DNA of 5,037 nucleotides from NCBI GenBank assembly GCA_030633365.1, contig DAOVSY010000243.1:1-5037 (forward strand), written 5' to 3'. Every line of letters starts with the position of its first letter. The first letter of the stretch is position 1. Of this stretch, positions 1 through 5,037 are shown piece after piece. The DNA comes from Spirochaetaceae bacterium. Its GTDB lineage: Bacteria > Spirochaetota > Spirochaetia > B11-G9. The notes below the pieces were generated by a model. It did not search any database. It was not told the DNA's origin and was given only the letters and a program-made list of their open reading frames with translations. The position numbers and the translations under genes are program-made.

Positions 1-122
1 AGAACTACTTTTACCTTATCTTCACCAGCAGCTTCTTTCTCACCACCGGCAAATACGCTCATGGTTGAAAGAACCATAAGTGTTATTACACTTAAAATGA
101 GCACTCTTTTAAACTTGTTCAT
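1..122 (-). CDS. BMP-family (PnrA-like) periplasmic binding protein, N-terminal fragment
   Basis: Only the first 40 codons are inside the window; the gene runs off the left edge. The start at 122 is set by a GGAGGT ribosome-binding site ending about 6 nt upstream. The peptide opens with MNK, has a hydrophobic core at about residues 8-20, and ends its signal at Val-Phe-Ala (23-25) before Gly-Gly-Glu-Lys-Glu, so cleavage after Ala25 by signal peptidase I is likely. There is no cysteine for lipid attachment. By my count 25 of 40 residues match the N-terminus of the complete BMP protein at 1494-2564, and the ribosome-binding-site region is also nearly identical, so the two are paralogues from a duplication. 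Since the visible part is mostly signal peptide, the BMP assignment rests on that similarity. It is probably the last visible gene of the leftward set, 106 bp after the UroD-like gene. Confidence 0.8.
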   Translation of the reverse strand, partial: MNKFKRVLILSVITLMVLSTMSVFAGGEKEAAGEDKVKVV

Positions 123-228
123 TTAAGAACCTCCAAAAAAAATATATATTTAGACAGCTTATTCTAATCTGTTTAGAGAATTAAGTATAGAATTAATTCT
201 GCTTTTTGAGCTTTCTCACATTTTCTAC

Positions 229-1377
229 TTAAAAATCTCGGCCCTGGCCGTACAAAGCAAGAATATTACGTACTGGTACATCTCCCTGAATGTAATGAGC
301 AGATGTGCAGATATAGCCGCCATCCTTTCCTAATATATGACAAAGATTTGAAACCTCATTCTGAACATCTTCTACTGTTCCAAAAGGGAGAGTCCTTTGA
401 AGATCAACACCACCATGAAAACTCAACCTGTCGCCATAAGTCTCTTTTATAAACGCCATATCCATCCCTTTTGCTCTGGGTTGAAGAGGATTTAAAACAT
501 CAATATCCAGCTCTTCTATAAAAGCTGGAATAAGAGGTCTGACAGCACCACAGGAGTGATACATAAGTTTTACATCATATTCCCTTACAACTTTATTTAA
601 TTTTTGATGGAAAGGGAGAATATACTGTCGCCACATATCCGGAGATATCATTAAACCATCCTGGGTAGCTATATCATCATAAGTGTAGACCATATCTACA
701 AGATGTTCTGCTTTACTCATGAGTGCCCGGAAATTACTAATAAAAATATCCGTATAACACTCCATAATTGAACATACAAGTTCCGGATTTTCATAGAACC
801 CGATTAAAAATTTATCAAGACCATACAGCCCCCATGCAGATTCAAAAATACCACCAATATCGTATCGAATATGATAAGGAGCCTTTTTATTTGCTTTTTC
901 AACTTTGGTAATAAATGAATCCCAATCCCACATTGAACTTTCCGGCCATTTATCCCATTGCTCCACTTCTGAGGTAGTTTGAAAATCTGTTAATGGATAG
1001 GCTGCATATTCCTCATAACTTGAACTGCCATTTTTTACTATTTTTCGGACTGACCCCCAGATATTATAAAAGCTGCCATCCTCCAGAACCTCAGGATCGG
1101 GACCAATATAATTAGGCTTAATAACTCTTAAATCTATTCCAAGGATCTCCAATAGTTTATTGTTATTATCAATTTTTAAAAATTTTTTTAGAGAATCCCA
1201 TGTTTCCGGAACTCCCCAAAAATCAAAAGGGACTCTATCCGGAGCCTTCAAACCTAAAGACCTTACTACCCGTTCATGAGGGGTCATGTCTTCTTTTTCA
1301 GGAGTCCCAAATCGATTAACAAACCATCCTTGAGCTTCTTCCGGACTAATTTTATTCCAATCAGGTAAATCTATCAT
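229..1377 (-). CDS. Uroporphyrinogen decarboxylase-fold protein (MtaA/CmuA-type methyltransferase-like)
   Basis: This 382-residue protein belongs to the URO-D superfamily, a TIM-barrel family holding HemE and the cobamide-dependent methyltransferases. Residues 34-50 (HERVVRSLGLKAPDRVP) match the usual family opening. Tyr-Asp-Asp near 233-235 and SPDMWRQYILP (246-256) are the central family block. His274-Ser-Cys276-Gly, with a later Cys357 just before SAHYIQGDVP (359-367), fits the His-x-Cys...Cys zinc site of methylcobamide:thiol methyltransferases. The HemE N-terminal substrate motif (MRQAGRYLPEYR-like) is absent, so haem synthesis is unlikely. Known relatives move methyl groups between a corrinoid protein and a thiol or similar acceptor, but no corrinoid protein is visible here and the substrate is unknown. 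The start at 1377 has AAAGGA (1384-1389) 6 nt upstream. The first 30 residues precede the recognised domain; Met31 is a weaker alternative start. It lies 116 bp behind the BMP gene, with hairpins between, so it may be read separately or at reduced level. Confidence 0.88.
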   Translation of the reverse strand: MIDLPDWNKISPEEAQGWFVNRFGTPEKEDMTPHERVVRSLGLKAPDRVPFDFWGVPETWDSLKKFLKIDNNNKLLEILGIDLRVIKPNYIGPDPEVLEDGSFYNIWGSVRKIVKNGSSSYEEYAAYPLTDFQTTSEVEQWDKWPESSMWDWDSFITKVEKANKKAPYHIRYDIGGIFESAWGLYGLDKFLIGFYENPELVCSIMECYTDIFISNFRALMSKAEHLVDMVYTYDDIATQDGLMISPDMWRQYILPFHQKLNKVVREYDVKLMYHSCGAVRPLIPAFIEELDIDVLNPLQPRAKGMDMAFIKETYGDRLSFHGGVDLQRTLPFGTVEDVQNEVSNLCHILGKDGGYICTSAHYIQGDVPVRNILALYGQGRDF

Positions 1378-1415
1378 ATGGAATCCTTTCCTTTATAATG
1401 AGTATTAAAAAATAA

Positions 1416-1480
1416 GTGCACGTTTAACCGTGCCCTTGTAGATATAAAAATAGAAGACCACGATAAATCGTGGTCCTACA
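1416..1480. repeat. Pair of REP-like palindromes in direct orientation
   Basis: Two 25-bp units, 1416-1440 and 1456-1480, align without gaps at a 40-bp offset with 15 of 25 bases identical. Each is a hairpin with an invariant core: CACG on the left arm and CGTG on the right. The right unit has a perfect 8-bp stem (GACCACGA / TCGTGGTC, loop TAAA). The left unit has GCACG / CGTGC plus a closing G-C pair across one mismatch. Several differences fall on paired positions: G1418-C1433 becomes C1458-G1473, and two mismatches in the left unit are A-T pairs in the right unit. A similar CCT-TGTA / CCT-ACA tail follows both stems. This pattern suggests members of a dispersed palindromic family rather than random AT-rich sequence. 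No REP-associated transposase is visible. Confidence 0.6.
1456..1475 (-). terminator. Hairpin downstream of the BMP gene, possible intrinsic terminator or attenuator
   Basis: Read leftward, this perfect 8-bp stem (GACCACGA, loop TTTA, TCGTGGTC) starts 18 nt after the BMP stop codon and is followed by TTCTATTTTTATAT. The stem is strong for this AT-rich DNA, but the T tract is interrupted. It could stop part of the transcription, or protect the 3' end of the upstream message and favour high binding-protein levels, as is common for solute-binding protein genes. It is also half of the REP-like pair, so its presence may be due to that repeat. Confidence 0.45.
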
Positions 1481-1493
1481 TAAAAATAAATTT

Positions 1494-2564
1494 TTATTTA
1501 CCGAAAGCAGTTCCAACCTTAATTTCACCATTAACAATCATTTTAGAAATTTCAGCAATTTTAGCTCTCATTTCTGCAGGAACAATTTTCTGGTAATTTT
1601 CATTATCAGCAAGGCCCACTCCACCTTTTTCTATTCCAAGAACTTCCGCTTCACCATATTTAAGAGTACCCGCAATATGTTTTTCAATAGCTCTAAAAAT
1701 TGTAAAGTCAACATTCTTCATCATTGATGAAACAATAAAAGATGCTTTTACAGGATCTGTCTCTGCAAAAAGAAGATACTGGTCAGAATCTACACCAAGT
1801 GTGTATAAAGATCTGTCTTTTGCGGCATCAATACCACCAAGTCCTGTTTCTCCAGCTACATTAAAGGTAATATCTGCGCCCTGATCAAACATAGCAAGAG
1901 TAAGCTCTTTTCCTTTTGCAGGATCACTAAATGCTCCAGCATAGGCAACAAGTATTTTTACTTCAGGATCAATATATGCAACACCTTCTTCAAAACCTAC
2001 TTTAAAGTCGTTAATTACAGAAATGTCCATACCACCTAAGAATCCTACAACCTTATCAGCATTTGCCAAAGGAAGATCTGAAGTTGTAATCATAGCTGCA
2101 AGAGCTCCTGTAAGAAAAGATGCTTCATTCTGACTGTAGAGCATGGAATATACATTATCCAGACCGCCGTTTGAATAAGTAACAGAAGTATCATAAGTAA
2201 AAAAGTTCTTTTCAGGATGATTAGGAGCTATTTTTTCAAGGTATTCCTGTAACTGCCATGAACCGGCAATAATTATATCCCAGTCACCTTCTGCCAATTG
2301 AAGAATATCCGGTTCCCATCTTGCAGGATCGTATCCACCCTCAACCACTTTCCCCATAATACCAAGTTCTTTAACAGCCTTATCTATACCACGGGCAGCA
2401 GAATCGAAGTAAGATTTATCACCAAGTGTTCCATTTACATACAGAACTACTTTTAATTTCCCATCGTCAGCAACTTCCTTATCACCACCAGCAAAAACTC
2501 CCATAGTTGAAACAACCATCAGAATTACAATACTCAAAATGAGAAATTTTCCTAATTTGTTCAT
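1494..2564 (-). CDS. BMP-family (PnrA-like) ABC transporter substrate-binding protein
   Basis: The 356-residue product is an exported binding protein of the Bmp/PnrA family; characterised members bind nucleosides for ABC import. Residues 1-25 form a signal peptide ending Val-Phe-Ala, with Gly-Gly-Asp-Lys-Glu after it and no lipobox cysteine, so the mature protein is probably soluble in the periplasm or held by other means. Family blocks in order are NGTLGDKSYFDSA (44-56, with Asp49), EASFLTGALAA (147-157), VGFLGGMD (173-180) with DFKVGFEEGV (186-195), GADITFNVAGETGLGG (229-244), GVDSDQ (257-262) and SMMKNVD (280-286). Asp49, Asp125, Asp259 and Lys283 are at places expected to contact the ribose and base, judged from memory of the family. 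GGAGGT about 6 nt upstream fixes the start. It follows the nucleoside hydrolase by 30 bp, which supports a nucleoside ligand. The permease and ATPase genes are not in the window. Confidence 0.93.
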   Translation of the reverse strand: MNKLGKFLILSIVILMVVSTMGVFAGGDKEVADDGKLKVVLYVNGTLGDKSYFDSAARGIDKAVKELGIMGKVVEGGYDPARWEPDILQLAEGDWDIIIAGSWQLQEYLEKIAPNHPEKNFFTYDTSVTYSNGGLDNVYSMLYSQNEASFLTGALAAMITTSDLPLANADKVVGFLGGMDISVINDFKVGFEEGVAYIDPEVKILVAYAGAFSDPAKGKELTLAMFDQGADITFNVAGETGLGGIDAAKDRSLYTLGVDSDQYLLFAETDPVKASFIVSSMMKNVDFTIFRAIEKHIAGTLKYGEAEVLGIEKGGVGLADNENYQKIVPAEMRAKIAEISKMIVNGEIKVGTAFGK

Positions 2565-2594
2565 TTATGAACCTCCATTTTTTTTTGCGAATCT

Positions 2595-3503
2595 CTATTC
2601 TAATGCCTTTATGAGCATAAGTATAGGATTAAATTTATCTTTTTTTATCTCCAGAATTATATCCATCTCCAACCCTTCACTTGGAACAGAAGCTCCTCTC
2701 ATGGTATTAAAACTCAATTCCATCTTTAAATTCCCCTTTATTCGTCTGGAAGCAATAGTTTCATCTACAACATATGCCATGGTCAGAGGATCTGGAAACC
2801 CTACTCCTCTAAAACCAAATACCTGTTCAAGGAAATCAAGAGGAACCTTTTGCATATCAAGAAGCAGTTTCCCAGCTTTGGAATCTTTCAGTCCAAGAGC
2901 ATCAAGCTCCTCTTCAGAATACATTGCACCAACAGCTGCATCCCAGGGAACAATTGTTAAAGGAATTCCAGCATCAAATACAAACTGTACAGATTCGGGG
3001 TCTGCTGCAAAGTTAAATTCGGCAAACTTTGTTATATTACCCTTTTCAAGGGCACCACCCATTACAATAATCTCTTTTATCAGACTTTTTAGTTCCGGAT
3101 ATAGATTTATACTAATAGCAATATTTGTTAGAGGTCCAAGGGTAACAAGGGTTAGGCCTGGGTTCTCTTTGGCAGCTTTATACAAGCCATCAGGAGCCAT
3201 TAATGTTTCTACAGTTTTTGAATTTTTCGGAAGAACTACATCTCCCAAACCATTTGAACCATGGACCCCCTCTGCATGGATCCTTTCACCAAGAAGGGAT
3301 GTGGAAGCACCTTTATACACAGGAATATCCTCTCTTCCAAAATATGCCAGAAGTCCTGTTATATTATTAACAACATGATCAAGTCCTGCATTGCCTGCTA
3401 CAGCACTGATTCCAACTATTTTTACATCCGGGCTGGCCAAAGCAATCATTATTGCAGTTGCATCATCTATTCCACAATCGGAATCTATAAATATGTTTTT
3501 CAT
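2595..3503 (-). CDS. Inosine/uridine-preferring nucleoside hydrolase family protein
   Basis: This 302-residue cytoplasmic enzyme belongs to the nucleoside hydrolase family, which cuts the N-glycosidic bond of nucleosides to give base and ribose in a calcium-dependent reaction. The Asp cluster is at 7-14 (DSDCGIDD; Asp7, Asp9, Asp13, Asp14), followed by VAGNAG (35-40), HGSNGLGD (81-88), LGPLTNIA (122-129), AEFNFAADPE (161-170, Asn164) and PDPL (237-240, Asp238 as expected metal ligand). The C-terminal MELSFNTMRG block also fits. Length is normal. Two positions deviate: Cys10 replaces the common Pro of DxDPG, and Pro237 replaces the His that precedes DPL in the CfNH group, where it acts as acid catalyst. 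Base preference therefore cannot be read off. The start at 3503 has AAGGGA (3509-3514) 5 nt upstream. It is the first gene of the leftward set and the BMP gene follows after 30 bp. Confidence 0.93.
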   Translation of the reverse strand: MKNIFIDSDCGIDDATAIMIALASPDVKIVGISAVAGNAGLDHVVNNITGLLAYFGREDIPVYKGASTSLLGERIHAEGVHGSNGLGDVVLPKNSKTVETLMAPDGLYKAAKENPGLTLVTLGPLTNIAISINLYPELKSLIKEIIVMGGALEKGNITKFAEFNFAADPESVQFVFDAGIPLTIVPWDAAVGAMYSEEELDALGLKDSKAGKLLLDMQKVPLDFLEQVFGFRGVGFPDPLTMAYVVDETIASRRIKGNLKMELSFNTMRGASVPSEGLEMDIILEIKKDKFNPILMLIKALE

Positions 3504-3536
3504 TTTAATCCCTTCTATTAACTTATAATTTTGAAT

Positions 3537-3564
3537 ATTTTAAACTAATTTTCCGACAGGTAAA
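3537..3564 (-). promoter_or_regulatory. Candidate sigma-70 promoter for the leftward operon
   Basis: Read leftward, TTTACC (3564-3559) and TAAAAT (3542-3537) are 16 bp apart, matching the -35 and -10 consensus at 4 of 6 and 5 of 6 positions. Initiation would fall near 3530, giving a leader of about 27 nt that includes the ribosome-binding site of the nucleoside hydrolase gene. In AT-rich DNA such matches arise by chance, so this is tentative. Confidence 0.35.
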
Positions 3565-3568
3565 GGGT

Positions 3569-3597
3569 TTTACAGACAAAATTGATAAAAATATGCT
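3569..3597 (+). promoter_or_regulatory. Candidate sigma-70 promoter for the M20 amidohydrolase gene
   Basis: TTTACA (3569-3574) and TATGCT (3592-3597) are exactly 17 bp apart and match the -35 and -10 consensus at 5 of 6 and 4 of 6 positions. Initiation near 3604 would leave a leader of about 60 nt. That leader contains the short inverted repeat CAAAC-AA-GTTTG at 3621-3632, which could be an operator half-site pair or nothing at all. Confidence 0.45.
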
Positions 3598-3650
3598 ACT
3601 TTTTCTCAAGAGACTGGTCACAAACAAGTTTGCTGCTCGTCTATGCAACC

Positions 3651-3657
3651 AAAGGGG
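3651..3657 (+). promoter_or_regulatory. Ribosome-binding site that sets the amidohydrolase start
   Basis: AAAGGGG lies 6 nt before the ATG at 3664. An in-frame ATG at 3643 has no purine-rich sequence at a suitable distance, and its extra seven codons would read straight through this site. The start at 3664 is therefore preferred. Confidence 0.75.
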
Positions 3658-3663
3658 CATCAT

Positions 3664-4815
3664 ATGAAAGATTTAATATACTTAGGAAGACAATTATGGG
3701 ATAATGCAGAACCTGGTTTTTTGGAAAAAAATACTCATAAAATATTAAGTAAAAAGTTTATTGATCTTGGTTTTTCGATTGAACTTTTTGAAAATATCCC
3801 CGGATTTATAGCAACAATAGATGGTAATTATAAAGCAAAACCTATTGCTTTAATATCCGATATGGATGCCCTCCCCCTTCCTGGAGATCCTGAAAATAAA
3901 TATATTCACTCCTGCGGTCACCATGTACAAATGACAGCTCTTTATGGGACAGCCTTGCTACTAAAAAATGAAACCCCGGAACTTCTAAAAAAAATCTCAT
4001 TTATTGCAATCCCTGCAGAAGAATATATAGATTTTGATAAAAGAGAAGAATTGATAAAAGAGAAGAGTATTTCACTAATGAGTGGAAAACTGGAGCTTAT
4101 AAAAAGAGGTATATTTACTTCTCCTGAAATTGTAATATCAACCCATTCTGCTCCATTTAACAGTAAAAAATTCATAAGCAGTGTTCTTAATATGGCAGGA
4201 TTTGAGGTAATGAACTTTTCTTTTCAGGGGAAAGCATCTCATGGAGGTGCTGCTCCCCACCTGGGAATAAATGCACAAAATGCTGCATCATTGTTCCTTC
4301 AGGCAAGTGCTTTTTTAAGGGAAAGCTTTGATGAAGATAAACATATAAGGATTCACCCTATTTTGAAACTGGACAGTAATCAGTCAGTTAATTTAATTCC
4401 CGAACATGTAACAGTTGAAACCTATGTCAGAGGGGTTGATTCAAAAGCAGTTGAAAAAGTAGTTAAACAGCTTGTAGAAGCAGCAAAAGGTTGTGCGGGA
4501 GCAATAGGTGCAAATGTAGAAATAACAGTGATTCAGGGATACAAACCCTTTAAAGCAGATCTTACCCTCCATAAACTGATAAAAGAAACTGCAGATAATA
4601 TGAATATTGAGTTTATAGAAGAACAATATTCTTCAGCATCATCAGATGTGGGAAACATCTCACAAATTAAACCAACAGTTATGCTGGGTCTGCCAGGGGT
4701 AAACGGGAAATTCCATAATCCGGAGTTTAGGGTAACTGACGAAGAAGCAGCTTACATTTTCCCGTCACAATTTTTAGTTAAATACTTAAAAAAGGTCACT
4801 GAGTGCGAAGTATGA
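3664..4815 (+). CDS. M20-family metallopeptidase / amidohydrolase
   Basis: From the preferred start the protein has 383 residues and no signal peptide, so it should act in the cytoplasm. It fits the M20 amidohydrolase group, which cleaves amide bonds of N-acyl amino acids or similar small substrates with two metal ions. Visible motifs are SDMDALP (64-70), HSCGHH (82-87; Cys84 and His86 as metal ligands), PAEE (117-120; catalytic Glu119 and metal ligand Glu120), STHSAP (159-164, His161), the dimerisation-domain block ASHGGAAPHLGINA (191-204), SSDVGNISQIKPT (326-338) and HNPEF (351-355, His351). The usual CGHDxH reads CGHHVQ here. A charged segment after PAEE (about 121-150, YIDFDKREE...GKLELIKRG) matches a subgroup I remember among amidohydrolases of unknown substrate. 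The last few codons lie in the first unit of a tandem repeat, where a one-base deletion relative to the other copies replaces a stop after Glu380 with Cys-Glu-Val. It is divergent from the nucleoside operon, so a shared pathway is possible but unproven. Confidence 0.9.
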   Translation: MKDLIYLGRQLWDNAEPGFLEKNTHKILSKKFIDLGFSIELFENIPGFIATIDGNYKAKPIALISDMDALPLPGDPENKYIHSCGHHVQMTALYGTALLLKNETPELLKKISFIAIPAEEYIDFDKREELIKEKSISLMSGKLELIKRGIFTSPEIVISTHSAPFNSKKFISSVLNMAGFEVMNFSFQGKASHGGAAPHLGINAQNAASLFLQASAFLRESFDEDKHIRIHPILKLDSNQSVNLIPEHVTVETYVRGVDSKAVEKVVKQLVEAAKGCAGAIGANVEITVIQGYKPFKADLTLHKLIKETADNMNIEFIEEQYSSASSDVGNISQIKPTVMLGLPGVNGKFHNPEFRVTDEEAAYIFPSQFLVKYLKKVTECEV

Positions 4816-4956
4816 GTGTATCGAAGTGCACATTTTTTAGCAAAATACTTAAAAAAGGTCACTGAGTAGCGAAGCATGAGCGTATCGAAGTGCACAATTT
4901 TTAGCAAAATACTTAGGGAAGGTCACTGAGTAGCGAAGCATGAGCGTATCGAAGTG
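4766..4956 (+). repeat. Three tandem 64-bp repeats overlapping the amidohydrolase 3' end
   Basis: The copies are 4766-4828 (63 bp), 4829-4892 (64 bp) and 4893-4956 (64 bp). Copies 2 and 3 differ at 3 positions and copies 1 and 2 at about 6, including one missing base in copy 1. Each unit has an AT-rich half (CACAATTTTTAGCAAAATAC, then CTTAAAAAA) and a more GC-rich 39-bp half that begins GGTCACTGAGTAGCGAAG and ends GTATCGAAGTGCAC. Within that half, TGAG-N-CGAAG occurs twice in direct order and CACT...AGTG bracket it. The AT-rich half of copy 1 is coding sequence for the end of the amidohydrolase, so the array grew by duplicating the gene end with the element. A decayed half copy follows at 4957-4990 (23 of 34 bases match copy 3). 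The GC-rich half resembles short dispersed repeats of the CACTGAG...CGAAGTG type that I recall from many bacterial genomes. Confidence 0.85.
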
Positions 4957-4967
4957 CACAATTTCTA

Positions 4968-5037
4968 CTAAGATCCCTTAGAAAGGTTGCAGACTCCACA
5001 GGCATATGATATCTTTCCTTCATGTTTGAAAGCAGGA
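4968..5037 (-). CDS. Possible C-terminal tail of an unidentified convergent gene
   Basis: Reading leftward from the right edge, one frame stays open for 22 codons and ends in two consecutive TAG codons (4970-4968, then 4967-4965). The residues are PAFKHEGKISYACGVCNLSK followed by Gly-Ser. The Cys-Gly-Val-Cys pair could be part of a metal site. I do not recognise the family. An open frame this short can occur by chance; the support is its composition and its position facing the amidohydrolase gene across the repeat array. Its last codons overlap the decayed fourth repeat copy. Confidence 0.35.
   Translation of the reverse strand, partial: PAFKHEGKISYACGVCNLSKGS

Noticed and set aside
133..200. 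AT-rich hairpins between the UroD-like gene and the partial BMP gene: AGAATTAA/TTAATTCT (177-200) and TAGACAG/CTGTTTA (151-175) ahead of a T8 tract on the leftward strand.
   Set aside because: The first stem is all but one pair A-T with an 8-nt loop, and the second has a mismatch, an 11-nt loop and 9 nt between stem and T tract. Neither is a convincing terminator.
229..1377. Assignment of the UroD-fold gene as hemE, uroporphyrinogen decarboxylase.
   Set aside because: The N-terminal Arg-rich substrate motif of HemE is missing, and the His-x-Cys...Cys site points to the methyltransferase branch of the superfamily.
1392..1399. TATAAA (leftward) and TATAAT (rightward) sequences just upstream of the UroD-like gene.
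   Set aside because: The leftward box would place initiation inside the ribosome-binding site and has no acceptable -35 box; the rightward box drives no gene.
1470..1727. A short rightward open frame opposite the end of the BMP gene.
   Set aside because: The product is low-complexity, rich in Asn, Phe and Ser, and mirrors the BMP coding sequence. No ribosome-binding site is evident.
2539..3378. A long rightward open frame of 279 codons.
   Set aside because: It lies almost wholly opposite the nucleoside hydrolase gene, whose protein carries all family motifs. The rightward product is rich in Ser, Pro and Phe without recognisable domains and starts inside the BMP gene.
3643..3663. An upstream in-frame ATG giving a 390-residue amidohydrolase.
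   Set aside because: It lacks a ribosome-binding site, while AAAGGGG sits at the right distance from the ATG at 3664, where family similarity begins.
4766..4956. The regularly spaced repeats could be taken for a CRISPR array.
   Set aside because: The entire 64-bp period is repeated, so there are no unique spacers, and there are no cas genes. It is an ordinary tandem repeat.

Overview
The window looks like accessory metabolism from a free-living, AT-rich spirochaete. The strongest hint is the signal peptide of the two substrate-binding proteins. Each ends in Phe-Ala-Gly-Gly followed by a short acidic/Lys linker and has no lipobox cysteine, a style I associate with solute-binding proteins of Spirochaeta, Sphaerochaeta and their relatives. 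This assignment is by style only; no rRNA or phylogenetic marker is present.

The left two thirds (1-3503) is a leftward gene set. In transcription order it holds a nucleoside hydrolase (3503-2595), then, 30 bp on, a BMP/PnrA-type periplasmic binding protein (2564-1494). A 116-bp gap with two hairpin-forming palindromes follows, then a uroporphyrinogen-decarboxylase-fold methyltransferase-like protein (1377-229). Last is the start of a second, paralogous BMP-type binding protein (122-1) cut by the window edge. The likely theme is nucleoside uptake and breakdown: the binding protein captures a nucleoside for an ABC permease not seen here, and the hydrolase splits it into base and sugar. The job of the UroD-fold protein in this set is unknown.

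The 160-bp region 3504-3663 separates this set from a rightward gene. It carries candidate promoters in both directions whose -35 boxes lie back to back, 4 bp apart. The rightward gene (3664-4815) encodes an M20-family amidohydrolase with its metal-binding residues intact.

The 3' end of the amidohydrolase gene runs into an array of three 64-bp tandem repeats (4766-4956), with a decayed partial fourth copy behind it. The first copy supplies the last residues of the protein. At the right edge a leftward reading frame (5037-4968) may be the C-terminal tail of a convergent gene. I see no CRISPR array, tRNA, rRNA, insertion sequence or phage gene. The main points of interest are the gene-overlapping tandem array, the covarying palindrome pair, and the combination of nucleoside salvage with a corrinoid-type methyltransferase homologue. 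None of these proves a new system.
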